38,438 nucleotides of DNA from Alphaproteobacteria bacterium. GTDB lineage: Bacteria > Pseudomonadota > Alphaproteobacteria > Rhizobiales > Hyphomicrobiaceae. Below, piece after piece: positions 24,597 to 32,237 of this stretch (its first letter is position 1; every line of letters begins with the position of its first letter). Where the stretch lies: assembly GCA_018830445.1 (NCBI GenBank), contig JAHJSN010000177.1, forward strand, positions 1 to 38,438. The letters are read 5' to 3'. Below the pieces are notes generated by a model. The model had not been told where the DNA came from. It worked only from the letters and a program-made list of their open reading frames with translations, and searched no databases. The position numbers were made by a program, and so were the translations under genes.

Positions 24597-26015
24597 TCAC
24601 CCCGCGCAGCAGGACAACATCTTGACATCCTTGTTGAAAGTTTGCGCCGCGAGCTTTAAGCCTTCAACCGTCGTTAGATAGGGGAAGATCGTCTCGGCGA
24701 GCTGCTCGACAGTCATGCCGAACTTGATCGCCATTACCGCCGTCTGGATGCTGTCGGCGCCTTCAGGTGCGAGGATATGGGCACCGAGAAGCTTCCGGCT
24801 ATCGGCATCCGCGACCAGCTTGATGAGTCCGCGCGTATCTCGCGCCGCCAATGCACGCGGCACGTTATCAAGCGAGAGCACGGACGTCGCCACTGCGTGG
24901 CCGGCAGCTTTGGCGGTCGCTTCGGTCAGTCCGACGCTGGCCACCTGCGGGTCCGTGAAAACCACTTCGGGCATGGCGCTGTTGTCGTAGACGAGGCTGT
25001 CGCTGTTGAGCGCATTCTTAGCTGCTAGCTTGGCACCGTAGGCGGCCATATAGACGAACTGGTCCCGCCCGGTCACGTCGCCTGCCGCATATGTGTCCTT
25101 GCGCGATGTGCGCATCCGGTCATCGACCGCTATCGCGCCGCTGTCGGTTTGCCGGATACCTGCCTCGGCGAGCCCGAGCTGCTCGACGTTGGGGCTGCGG
25201 CCCGTTGCCACGAGTATCTTCTCGGCAGTGAGGACCTTGGACCGATCCATTAATCGGATAGACAATGCGGCGCCATCATCGGTCTTCCGGCAGCGCTCGT
25301 AGGCAACACCGCCAAGAACAGTGATCCCCTCCTGCTTGAAGTAGACGCCAAGCGCCTCGCTGATTTCCGGCTCTGCCGCCGGTAGCAGGCGGCTGCGGCA
25401 TACGATCGTCACCTTGACGCCTGCGCGGGCGAAGACCTGGGCTAACTCCACCCCCACGAAGCCACCGCCCACCACGATTAAGCTTTTCGGCAAGTCCTTG
25501 AGATCGAGCGCCGTCGTGCTGGTCAGAAAATCGATGCTCTCGATGCCGGGGATCGCCGGCACGCCGGGGCGTGTTCCCGTCGCGATGATGACCTTCGGTG
25601 CGCGAACGAGCGAGCCGTTCACCAAGGCGCCCCCATCGGCAAGCCGCGCTGCGCCTTGCGTGTAGGCGATGTTGTTGTAGGCTGGTAGCAGGTCCGCATA
25701 CTTTGCCTGCCGCAGGCTCGACACGAGCGCGTCCTTCTGGGCGATGAGCGCCGCCCAGCCCGTCACGCTGCCGCTCGCGCGAACCCCGTCGAAGCGAGCG
25801 GCCACTCCCGCCTGATGGACGTTCTCCATGGCGCGGATCAGCGCTTTGGACGGGACGCAGCCGACATTGACGCAGGTGCCGCCTATCGTGCCGTCACCGA
25901 TGAGCGCGACGTTCGCGCCTTGCTCAGCCGCTGTGATGGCAGCAGAGAAGCCGGCCGAGCCAGCCCCGACGACGACTAGATCGTAACCTTCGCTACTGGC
26001 GCAGCCATCACTCAT
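24597..26015 (-). CDS. merA: Mercuric reductase MerA
   Basis: A 472-residue FAD-dependent disulfide oxidoreductase reducing Hg(II) to volatile Hg(0) with NADPH in the cytosol. Visible are the FAD site VVVGAGSAGFSAAITAAEQG, the redox-active pair C47/C52 in GGTCVNVGCVPSK, the NADPH site VVGGGFVGVELAQVFARAG, the second FAD motif TYAAGDVTG, and the C-terminal mercury-delivering cysteines C469-C470 (LSCCAG). The N-terminal MerP-like domain (NmerA) of Tn501-type enzymes is absent, so this is the short form. Its ATG overlaps the merP stop by 4 bases. Last gene of the merTPA operon under the mer operator at 26784-26804. Confidence 0.95.
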   Translation of the reverse strand: MSDGCASSEGYDLVVVGAGSAGFSAAITAAEQGANVALIGDGTIGGTCVNVGCVPSKALIRAMENVHQAGVAARFDGVRASGSVTGWAALIAQKDALVSSLRQAKYADLLPAYNNIAYTQGAARLADGGALVNGSLVRAPKVIIATGTRPGVPAIPGIESIDFLTSTTALDLKDLPKSLIVVGGGFVGVELAQVFARAGVKVTIVCRSRLLPAAEPEISEALGVYFKQEGITVLGGVAYERCRKTDDGAALSIRLMDRSKVLTAEKILVATGRSPNVEQLGLAEAGIRQTDSGAIAVDDRMRTSRKDTYAAGDVTGRDQFVYMAAYGAKLAAKNALNSDSLVYDNSAMPEVVFTDPQVASVGLTEATAKAAGHAVATSVLSLDNVPRALAARDTRGLIKLVADADSRKLLGAHILAPEGADSIQTAVMAIKFGMTVEQLAETIFPYLTTVEGLKLAAQTFNKDVKMLSCCAG

Positions 26016-26317
26016 TGCGTTGCCGTCGTGTCGGTAGTGGCAAGCGTGGCGGGATAACCCGCTTTTGTCGTCGCTCCCATCAAGGCGTCAGCCGTCGTTT
26101 TTGCGTCATCGAACGTGACCGTTGCCGACTTTTTCTCGAATGAAACGGCGACGTTGACCACACCGGGAATCGCAGTGAGCGACTGCTTGACGATGTAAGG
26201 ACAGCTGGCACAGGTCATATTTTCGACGGCAAGGTGCACGGTCTGCTCGGCCGCCAAGGCTATTACCGAGGTGAGCAGACCGACGCCGAGGACTGTCATT
26301 TGGACGATAAGTTTCAT
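26012..26317 (-). CDS. merP: Periplasmic mercury-binding protein MerP
   Basis: A 101-residue protein with a signal peptide (about 1-23) and one HMA domain with the metal-binding motif M-T-C36-A-S-C39. MerP captures Hg(II) in the periplasm and passes it to MerT. The start ATG 26317 is set by AAGGAG shortly upstream and by the signal sequence MKLIVQMTVLGVGLL; the longer open frame upstream overlaps merT and is spurious. The stop overlaps the merA start (ATGA). The C-terminus ends in a short Thr/Ala-rich tail (ATTDTTATQ) beyond the usual domain. The gap from merT is 20 bases. Confidence 0.93.
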   Translation of the reverse strand: MKLIVQMTVLGVGLLTSVIALAAEQTVHLAVENMTCASCPYIVKQSLTAIPGVVNVAVSFEKKSATVTFDDAKTTADALMGATTKAGYPATLATTDTTATQ

Positions 26318-26337
26318 GGGGGTTCTCCTTGCGCTAT

Positions 26338-26742
26338 TCATTTCAAAAGCAGCGGCGCCACGAAGTCGAACGACAGTGCGGCAGCGACCAGCATGGTCGC
26401 GATCCAGAGGCTCGACTTGACCAATATGTTCGGCAGGGGGCGGGCGCATGAGCCGTCGGGGCAGGCCTGATTCGGGCGCACACTGACGAGGTAGTAGCCA
26501 TACCCGAGGAGTGCGATCGTACCGGCCGCGAAGAATGGTTTGTAAGGCGCGAGCGCCGTGAAGTTGGCTATCCATGCCCCTGAGATACCGAGGCTGAACA
26601 ACACCAGCGGCAGGATGCAGCACGATGAGGCCGCAAAAGCGCCGAGGATGCCGCCGAGCGCGATCCATCGCGCGCGAGCCTGCTCGCTGACCGCCTGATC
26701 CGGTGGGGTTTCGGTGGCGTGTCTCTCGGTGCTCAATGCCAT
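26338..26742 (-). CDS. merT: Mercury transporter MerT
   Basis: A 134-residue inner-membrane protein with three hydrophobic helices (about 27-50, 56-84 and 105-130). The vicinal cysteine pair C41-C42 in the first helix (ASSCCILPLVLFSLG) receives Hg(II) from MerP, and a second pair C94/C99 (ACPDGSC) lies in the cytosolic loop, which passes the ion on to MerA. This is the standard MerT layout; the N-terminal 25 residues are polar and a little longer than usual. First gene of the merTPA operon, divergent from merR across a 91-base spacer that holds the operator. Confidence 0.93.
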   Translation of the reverse strand: MALSTERHATETPPDQAVSEQARARWIALGGILGAFAASSCCILPLVLFSLGISGAWIANFTALAPYKPFFAAGTIALLGYGYYLVSVRPNQACPDGSCARPLPNILVKSSLWIATMLVAAALSFDFVAPLLLK

Positions 26743-26783
26743 CGTGGATCGTCCTTCTTGTCTTTACCCATTAGGCATGCACC

Positions 26784-26804
26784 CTGTAGTAACTACAGCT
26801 TCAA
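26784..26804. promoter_or_regulatory. mer operator/promoter (MerR binding site)
   Basis: A perfect 15-base dyad CTGTAGTAACTACAG (26784-26798, 7-base arms around one base) directly abuts a -35-like TTGAAG on the minus strand (26804 to 26799). A MerR dyad between -35 and -10 of an over-long spacer is the hallmark of merTPA promoters, where Hg-MerR twists the DNA. The -10 box cannot be placed firmly: at a 19-20 base spacer the sequence is CATGCC/ATGCCT, and a better CTAATG (26774 to 26769) lies 24 bases away. Confidence 0.7.
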
Positions 26805-26833
26805 GCGAAAAGTTTTCACGGGAGTTCAGTTTC

Positions 26834-27241
26834 TTGCGAGCCGACCAGTTCCCAATCGGGGCGCTATCTGCCGCCACCGGCGTCAACATCGAAGCCATTC
26901 GGTACTACGAGAAGATCGGCGTCATGCCGGCACCGCCACGCAACGAGGGCGGGCAACGCATCTATGACGTCAACCATCTCAAACGCCTGACGTTCATCCG
27001 TCGCGGGCGGGAACTTGGCTTCTCGCTCGACCAGATACGCGAGTTGCTCGGTCTCGTGCGCGGTCACGGCCTCACCTGCGCCGAGGTCAAGACGATGACA
27101 GATGCGCACGTCACCGACATCCGTAGTAAGGTGAAGGATCTCAAGAGAATCGAACGGGTTCTGACGCAATTGTCCGCCCAATGCAGCGGCGATGCCGTAC
27201 CGGATTGTCCGATACTGGAGGCACTTAAATTGGACGTCTGA
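26834..27241 (+). CDS. merR: Mercury-responsive regulator MerR
   Basis: A 135-residue MerR-family protein with N-terminal winged helix (IGALSAATGVNIEAIRYYEKIG, read in two parts: IGALSAATG and NIEAIRYYEKIG), dimer helix and mercury-binding cysteines. Starting at TTG 26834, the cysteines fall at C82 (LTCAEV), C117 (SAQCSG) and C125 (PDCPIL), almost exactly the C82/C117/C126 of Tn501 MerR. GGGAG (26820-26824) is 9 bases upstream. The open frame extends to 26714, but an earlier start such as ATG 26777 would put the operator inside the coding sequence. MerR represses and, with Hg(II), activates merTPA. Divergent from merT. Confidence 0.92.
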   Translation: MRADQFPIGALSAATGVNIEAIRYYEKIGVMPAPPRNEGGQRIYDVNHLKRLTFIRRGRELGFSLDQIRELLGLVRGHGLTCAEVKTMTDAHVTDIRSKVKDLKRIERVLTQLSAQCSGDAVPDCPILEALKLDV

Positions 27242-27575
27242 GACGCTTGGATGGAAGTGGTGAAGCTCGCGCCCCGCATTGCGCTGCTGGTGCCCGCTTA
27301 TGATTCGATGGGCTGACGAATTGCTATCTGCTTCGCGAGCCCGACAAAAGGACGCTCGGGGTCAGCGGAACGTGTGGTTGATCGCGTTTATCCGGTCGTC
27401 GTACAGCGCGGCGCACTATTCATGAAAAGCCAAGCTGTCCTTCTGCAGCAGGGGGTGGCTTCGAGCGGCTCGCACGAAAGCGCCGCCGGGGATGCAGCGC
27501 GCCATCGGGCGTCTGTCCCGCCTGATCGGACGGGCCCGCGACAATGGCTGAGGCGTCGGCGCCGGTCCGCTCTCC
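27242..27575. other. Non-coding stretch between merR and the TIGR03032-like gene
   Basis: About 330 bases with no gene I can support. A short plus-strand frame ends GMQRAIGRLSRLIGRARDNG before a TGA near 27550, which resembles the end of a protein, but it has no start or recognisable family and may be a remnant. No clear terminator for merR was seen. Confidence 0.35.
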
Positions 27576-28634
27576 TCATCCCTCATCAATCGAAATCAGC
27601 CGTGCGATCTCATCGGTCTTGAAGCCGATGACCGAGGGTCGGCGAATTCCGGGCAGCACGGCGACGTCGTAGAGTTCGCGCACGACGCCTTCGATGCGCA
27701 CCCACTCCCTCATGTCGCCGGTCGTCAAGTCGATGACGGCAAGGCCGCACCGCGCCTCGGCGTCGCGCTGGGTCAACGCCTCGTCGAGAGGCAGGCCAGA
27801 GAAGGTTCGATTGTCGCGCGGCAGCGAAAGCCCGACGATCGCGTGGTTGCCGAGGAAGGCGAGGCCACGCGCATAGCCCGGGCAGAACGCGACCGGCTCG
27901 AAGCGACCGGCAGCCAAATCCACCCAGCCGAGTTCGCCGGTGCCGGAATTCAACAGCCACAACCGGCCCTCATGCCAGCGCGGCGAGTGCGGCATCGAGA
28001 GGCCCTCGATCACCACCGCGCCGGATGCCACGTCGATCAACACCCCGCCATCGCGGCGCTTGTCCCGCCAGCCGTCGCCGACGTCCGAACGCGAAACGGC
28101 GGTTGCGTGCGTCGGTGCGCCATCGCGCAAGGCCATGCCGTTCAGGTGGCAGCGGTCCTCGGCGGCGAGCCGCGAGACAAAGGGCGGGGTCCACAGCGGT
28201 CGAAATGAATGTCCATCGCTGACGGCAGCGATGCAGGAGAAGAGCGTGTTGACGAACACCGGCCGCCCGTCTGGGCCGAACCCGACGTCGTGGGCATCGA
28301 CGTCGCCGGTAATCCAGCTCGCGTGCGGTGAGAAGACGGCATCGAAGCCGCCGGCATCCGCTCCCCCATCGGCCAGCAGGTTGTCGAAGCGGTAGATCTG
28401 CACCTGGGTCGCCAGCGCCAGCGCCCGGCCGTCGGAACTGACGCCCAATCCCATGCAGCGCGTGAAGGTCCGCTCGAACACCGACAGCCGTCCATCCGGC
28501 TTCACACCGACCATGAACAGTTTGCTGCCCTGATAGGTCGTGAAGGCGATGCTCGCCCCGCTACCCGCCAACCAGTTCGGGAAATGACGGGATGATGACA
28601 ACGCGAACGTTTCGGCCGGTGCGGCATCGGTCAT
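27576..28634 (-). CDS. TIGR03032 family (beta-propeller-like) protein
   Basis: A 352-residue protein matching the TIGR03032 family of unknown function: SSRHFPNWLAGSGASIAFTTYQ near the start (shown in part), LWTPPFVSRLAAEDRCHLNG in the middle, and SMPHSPRWHEGRLWLLNSG, the most typical motif. Repeated strand pairs (GRPVFVNTLFSC, ELGWVDLAAGRFEPV, GLAVIDLTTGDM) suggest a six- or seven-bladed propeller. No signal peptide is evident, so it is probably cytosolic. AGGA lies 9 bases before the ATG. Some members accompany tetratricopeptide or peptide-modification genes; nothing of that kind is adjacent here. It stands alone between the mer cluster and the repeat-rich region. Confidence 0.8.
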   Translation of the reverse strand: MTDAAPAETFALSSSRHFPNWLAGSGASIAFTTYQGSKLFMVGVKPDGRLSVFERTFTRCMGLGVSSDGRALALATQVQIYRFDNLLADGGADAGGFDAVFSPHASWITGDVDAHDVGFGPDGRPVFVNTLFSCIAAVSDGHSFRPLWTPPFVSRLAAEDRCHLNGMALRDGAPTHATAVSRSDVGDGWRDKRRDGGVLIDVASGAVVIEGLSMPHSPRWHEGRLWLLNSGTGELGWVDLAAGRFEPVAFCPGYARGLAFLGNHAIVGLSLPRDNRTFSGLPLDEALTQRDAEARCGLAVIDLTTGDMREWVRIEGVVRELYDVAVLPGIRRPSVIGFKTDEIARLISIDEG

Positions 28635-28850
28635 TTGGGCGGTCCTGCCATAACGGTTTCGTGACTCTGATGAACCTTGACTCTTAAGTGCACTGACAGA
28701 CAGTCGTTCAGAAAGCTTGCAAGCAAAGGCGAGCGGCTAAGTCTCTTATATTCAGCATCGACGAGTGCGCAAACGGGGCGCGAATAGCGTGACAATTGCG
28801 AAACATCACCGTTTGAAAGGTCATTTTCTTGCGGCGCGCCCCATGTCGAT

Positions 28851-29080
28851 GCACACCTATCCCCTTAACTCAGGCGGCGCGATGAACCAGCGGCTGCGCA
28901 CCGTGTCGCGAACGAGGGCGCGCATCGTGAGGGGTGGCCGGGCGACGAGGCTTTCGAGGACACGGGCGGCGATGCGTGTGACACCGTCGGTCCGGCGACG
29001 GTTATGGCGAAACGCGTACTCGTCGAGATAGGCCTGCAGGTGCTTGGGCCTCACCGCGCCTGAATTAAAGGGATATGCTT
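28851..29080 (-). mobile_element. Internally deleted IS1595-type element with inverted ends
   Basis: Two imperfect inverted repeats bound a 230-base segment: the left end (plus strand, 28859 on) reads ATCCCCTTAACTCAGGCG, and the right end (minus strand, from about 29075) reads ATCCCTTTAATTCAGGCG, matching at 16 of 18 positions. Between them lies only the C-terminal part of an IS1595-family transposase, whose stop is right at the left end, as in intact elements. The transposase frame runs straight out of the right inverted repeat, so the 5' part of the gene has been deleted up to the end. It cannot move by itself but could be mobilised by a full-length relative. Confidence 0.65.
28857..29075 (-). 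pseudogene. IS1595-family transposase, C-terminal fragment
   Basis: About 70 residues containing VRPKHLQAYLDEYAFRHNRR and GVTRIAARVLESLV, then ending RWFIAPPELRG. This is the conserved end of IS1595-type (DDE, ISXO2-like) transposases, including the arginine-rich HNRRR segment. Full proteins are about 300 residues, so the DDE catalytic domain is missing. The frame starts within the right inverted repeat (AYPFNSGA), showing a deletion joint there. Confidence 0.7.
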
Positions 29081-29284
29081 GGTAACGGCTTCGCAAAACT
29101 CTGCAATACTATCCGCCTCACACTCCATCGCCGCCCGTCGTGGCGAAGCCGCGCCTCCGGCACGAGGGCGGCCATCCGGGGGGTGTTCGCGAACGGTTGC
29201 CAGTGACGCCCCTGGATGGTCGGGTCATGCCGGAGACATGCTTCCAGCATGGGCCCGGCCATGGAGTTGGTGGATCAAGCGGGT

Positions 29285-29307
29285 TTCCGGTACTAACGGG
29301 ATATGCA
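29285..29307 (-). repeat. Third, diverged copy of the IS1595-type end
   Basis: On the minus strand from 29307 the sequence reads TGCATATCCCGTTAGTACCGG, sharing GCATATCCC and several following bases with the right end of the element at 29054-29080, in the same orientation. It may be the end of another, lost element. Confidence 0.4.
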
Positions 29308-29310
29308 TGT

Positions 29311-29513
29311 CCTGAAGTCGTGTTGGGCTGTTTGGCGTTGCCAACACTTCCTTTGCTCAACACTCATTGCAGTTCCCAACATTCGGCAAGCCGATGTTGG
29401 TGGGCAAGCTGGTGTTGACGACCTGAAGTCGTGTTGGGCTCTCTTTGCCAACACTTCCTGAAGTCGTGTTGGGCTCTCTTTGCCGACACTTCCTGAAGTC
29501 GTGTTGGGCTGAG
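29311..29513 (+). repeat. 35-bp tandem repeats with internal hairpins
   Basis: The unit starts CCTGAAGTCGTGTTGGGCT and recurs at 29422, 29457 and 29492 with an exact 35-base period (two full copies and a partial third); a diverged full copy starts at 29311. Copies at 29422 and 29457 differ by one base over most of their length. Within a unit GTGTTGG pairs with CCAACAC across a 10-base loop, so each repeat can fold into a 7-bp hairpin; the 29457 copy has CCGACAC. No cas genes or spacer-like variation are present, so this is not CRISPR. Confidence 0.8.
29376..29400. repeat. Hairpin between the repeat copies
   Basis: CCAACATTCGG (29376-29386) and CCGATGTTGG (29391-29400) pair over 10 bases with one bulged T and a CAAG loop. 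It shares the CCAACA/TGTTGG theme of the 35-bp repeats on either side. No gene is visible from 29081 to 29677. Confidence 0.6.
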
Positions 29514-29677
29514 GGTCCTGCGCTGGGTTGGGACTCGTGCCGGGGCGCATTGCGTGCGGATCGCCGGTGGGCGGTCGGGCCGCGAACGGCAAGGCGGCCG
29601 GAGCATTCGTTTTTCGGAGCCTGACGTTCGGAAGCATTTGCCGCCCTGCAACCCGCGGATCACGCCCGCGTTGCCAC

Positions 29678-29908
29678 TCACCCCGACTTGTGGCGCTCGA
29701 GGAACCTTGCGGCCCAATCCGCGTGTTCCCTGCTCCAGGCCAGCATGGTCGGAATGATATCGCGCAGGTCGGGGTCGTCGATGACCTCGTCAGCCACCTC
29801 CCAATACGACTTTGCATATCTGCGGTTGGCCTGGATGAAGCTCGCCTCGCGTCCCTGGAACGTATCGAGAAGCGCGCGAGCCAGTTCGATCTTGGCCTCC
29901 ATCTGCAT
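29678..29908 (-). CDS. Small hypothetical protein
   Basis: A 76-residue soluble, mostly helical, charged protein: MQMEAKIELARALLDTFQGR, then YAKSYWEVADEVIDDPDLRD, ending DWAARFLERHKSG. The start is ATG 29908 with TTGGAGT 7 bases upstream; the longer frame to 30004 has no ribosome site and an unlikely composition. No family is recognised. It lies alone between the hairpin repeats and the membrane-protein pair. The aromatic/charged pattern looks like a real protein, but the function is unknown. Confidence 0.6.
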   Translation of the reverse strand: MQMEAKIELARALLDTFQGREASFIQANRRYAKSYWEVADEVIDDPDLRDIIPTMLAWSREHADWAARFLERHKSG

Positions 29909-30055
29909 CGTAGTACTCCAATCTGTGCAAGTTGCCGGCCTGGGAATGCTGCCGGATGGCGTCTGCAATGATCCGCGCAATTGCAGTTGGGACTCAAGGC
30001 CCAATTGGCCGATATCGATAATTTTCGCTCACAGCGCCGATACTGGTCGGCCGAT

Positions 30056-30742
30056 TCAAGGCCGAAGCAGGAACTTGTACTCCTGGAACACCTGATAGGT
30101 CAGTTCGCGATAGAGGTAGTTGGCGACCACGGCTTCGTTGCTGGCAGCGGTAAACTGCGAGTTGTATTTGCCGGCCAGATCCATGACCGCCTCGCGGCTG
30201 AACTCCCCGGCGGCAGCAAGCCGCGGCGGCGAAAGCATTTTCAGGACAGCCACGCCCCAGTCCAGGCTGGCACACTCCGAGAGCAACTCAAGGGCGATCT
30301 GCGGGCGACCGGTCGCCAGTTGCGTTGCTTCAGGTTCAGCTGATCCAATCTTGCGGACGGCGGCCGCCGCGGTCGACGGGCGGATCTGGCCGGGGCCAAT
30401 CGAGAAATCTGGAACCGGCAAACCGGCGAGTACGGCGGCGCGAACGACAGCGGCCTCGACTGCGTGCTCGATAATGCTCGTATTGAGGCGCTCGACGGCC
30501 GCCAGTGCGCCCGCAAGCAGATGGTATTCGTCCAGCTGCCAGGCATCCGGGCAGTTTTCGGGACGCAGTGGGTATTTACGCGCCAGACGGCCGGCGGCCG
30601 CCGGGACATCCTTCCCGGCGAGTTGTGCAATAGACTGGCGTTCCTCGTGATCAAACAGGCCGACAATCGCGGTTGCGATGGCTGCAAGCAGCAGCAAAGC
30701 CGCAAGCGCAATTGTTCGGACGCGTTTCGGATCAGGTTGCAT
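30056..30742 (-). CDS. Membrane-anchored protein with a lysozyme-like motif
   Basis: A 228-residue protein with an N-terminal membrane helix (about 8-29) and a mainly helical outer part. The segment SIGPGQIRPSTA (114-125) resembles the conserved G-x-x-Q-x-x-P-S-T-A motif of SLT/goose-type lysozymes, and E84 in AAVERLN sits about 30 residues before it, where a catalytic glutamate is expected in that fold. This suggests a periplasmic muramidase-like domain, but the assignment rests on one motif. The ATG at 30742 overlaps the end of the upstream membrane gene by 11 bases, so the two are translationally coupled. The longer frame to 30793 lies inside that gene. No named family is recognised. Confidence 0.6.
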   Translation of the reverse strand: MQPDPKRVRTIALAALLLLAAIATAIVGLFDHEERQSIAQLAGKDVPAAAGRLARKYPLRPENCPDAWQLDEYHLLAGALAAVERLNTSIIEHAVEAAVVRAAVLAGLPVPDFSIGPGQIRPSTAAAAVRKIGSAEPEATQLATGRPQIALELLSECASLDWGVAVLKMLSPPRLAAAGEFSREAVMDLAGKYNSQFTAASNEAVVANYLYRELTYQVFQEYKFLLRP

Positions 30743-32090
30743 GCATTGGGATGATAACGTTCCAGGCGGCGACCAAGCCGTTGGCAGCGACACTCATTCC
30801 CACATTGGCCGCAAGCTCGCTCCAGGACGCCCCCTTCGAGGCGACGGCTTCACCGGCCTGATCGATCATGGTTTTCACGTTCTCTGGCGCGCCCTCGCTC
30901 ATTCTTATTCCAATAAGCGCGCCGACGCGCGCAGTGAGGAAAAACGAAAAGATGTAGACGGCATAGAACAGCAGGAACACCTCCTTCTGATCGTGCCACG
31001 AACTTTGCACGACACGGTCCCACATCAGCATGATCGGCCAAGTCAGCAGGAATGCGGCAAGCGCGCCTGCAAAGCTCGTCGAAAACAATTCCCGGCGCCC
31101 GAAGACGAAGCCAACCGCCAGGCCGAACAAGAGCACCGGCAGCAGCCGGATGATGGTTGAGACGATGTAGTTTGCCAGACCGTCCTTTACCAATTCGCCG
31201 AAAATGATCTGCTTTGCTTCGGCCCGTTCGATCGGCTTGATGCCAGCTTGAGCGAATTTCTCGTTGAGGATCTCGCCGGCACCCGTCTTGATCGCGCCGG
31301 CATAAAACCCCGTCACGCCCCGGGGTATCGCCGAGGCGCTGTAGGCATCGGCAATGATGCCGTCGACGGACGACTTGGTCAGCGGCGCGGCCAGGGTTGC
31401 CAGGTTCTGTGAACTCGCAGCGGCGATGAATTCCGCATGCGCTTTGTTGGCCGCGGCGATCTCGATCGGAGTCAAAGCCTTGAGCGCAGGGCCGGCATTG
31501 CCGAACTCGGTAGGCGCTTCATTCGCCTGTTTCGAGCGGACATCTGCAAATGCAGTCTCGAGCCCATTGGACAGGACGGATTCGACGCGATTTCCGATTT
31601 GATAGTCGTATGCCTGCATGAGCCGGCGGTAGACGTCGCTGGTGGACTTCGCAGATGCGATGATCTCATTCAGCTCGGTTTCGCTCAGAGGGGTCAGGAA
31701 CTGCTGCTGGCCGGCCGAATGCAGCGCGTTGCGAGCTTGCTGATCGATGGCCAGCGCAATCGAATAGATCTTGTCGATCTCGTCCTTCTCGAACAAGGCG
31801 GCGCCGTGCGGGTAACTTGTAGCGTCTGCGAATTTGGCGGAACAGTCGACCGACCTGCCAAGATCGTCGTTGGTCAGGTTGTGCTTTGCCATCAACTCGC
31901 AAAGCTTGGCGGCGGAAACGCTCGGCGGATCGACGATGAACGGCTCGGAAGCGCCGGCGTAAAGCTTGGAGAAACTAAAATAGTATTTTCCCGGCAGGAG
32001 CGCCGTCAGTTTGATCAGGAAAAGGATCACGAATGCGCCGACGAACGATAAAACGACATTCGCCCGGAATCCGAATAGATAATGAAGCAC
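30732..32090 (-). CDS. Unassigned multi-helix membrane protein with a large outer domain
   Basis: A 452-residue protein starting with GTG 32090 (GGGGGAA just upstream). One membrane helix at about 11-31 is followed by an about 270-residue polar, helix-rich region with several DxxYxR/Ala-rich stretches, then three or four membrane helices between about 315 and 410 (IIRLLPVLLFGLAVGFVFG; FAGALAAFLLTWPIMLMW; VFLLFYAVYIFSFFL), and an amphipathic tail. The arrangement would place the large domain in the periplasm. I recognise no family. It overlaps the lysozyme-like gene downstream and is separated from fhcA by a hairpin, so the two-gene unit is probably independent of C1 metabolism. A cell-envelope role is only a guess. 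Confidence 0.65.
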   Translation of the reverse strand: MLHYLFGFRANVVLSFVGAFVILFLIKLTALLPGKYYFSFSKLYAGASEPFIVDPPSVSAAKLCELMAKHNLTNDDLGRSVDCSAKFADATSYPHGAALFEKDEIDKIYSIALAIDQQARNALHSAGQQQFLTPLSETELNEIIASAKSTSDVYRRLMQAYDYQIGNRVESVLSNGLETAFADVRSKQANEAPTEFGNAGPALKALTPIEIAAANKAHAEFIAAASSQNLATLAAPLTKSSVDGIIADAYSASAIPRGVTGFYAGAIKTGAGEILNEKFAQAGIKPIERAEAKQIIFGELVKDGLANYIVSTIIRLLPVLLFGLAVGFVFGRRELFSTSFAGALAAFLLTWPIMLMWDRVVQSSWHDQKEVFLLFYAVYIFSFFLTARVGALIGIRMSEGAPENVKTMIDQAGEAVASKGASWSELAANVGMSVAANGLVAAWNVIIPMHAT

Positions 32091-32204
32091 AGCTTCCCCC
32101 GTCTGCTTCTTGACCCTCGAACAATCTTAAGGGCGTTCAGCACGAGATGGAAGCAGCCGCGTCATTGCGCTAATTCGCAGGGAACATTCTGCAGGACCGG
32201 CAAC

Positions 32205-32229
32205 GGTGCGCACTGAAAAATTGCGCACC
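32205..32229 (-). terminator. Hairpin after fhcA
   Basis: GGTGCGCA (32205-32212) and TGCGCACC (32222-32229) form a perfect 8-bp stem with a 9-base A/T-rich loop, 8 bases past the fhcA stop. There is no T-run downstream, so termination is likely but not certain; it would separate fhcBA from the next genes. Confidence 0.45.
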
Positions 32230-32237
32230 ACTCAGCA

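Noticed and set aside
29311-29513. CRISPR-like array
   Set aside because: The repeats are directly tandem with no unique spacers, and no cas genes are near.
29293-29997. 234-codon minus-strand frame across the tandem repeats
   Set aside because: Arginine/serine-rich, runs through non-coding repeats and overlaps the better-supported 76-residue gene in another frame.
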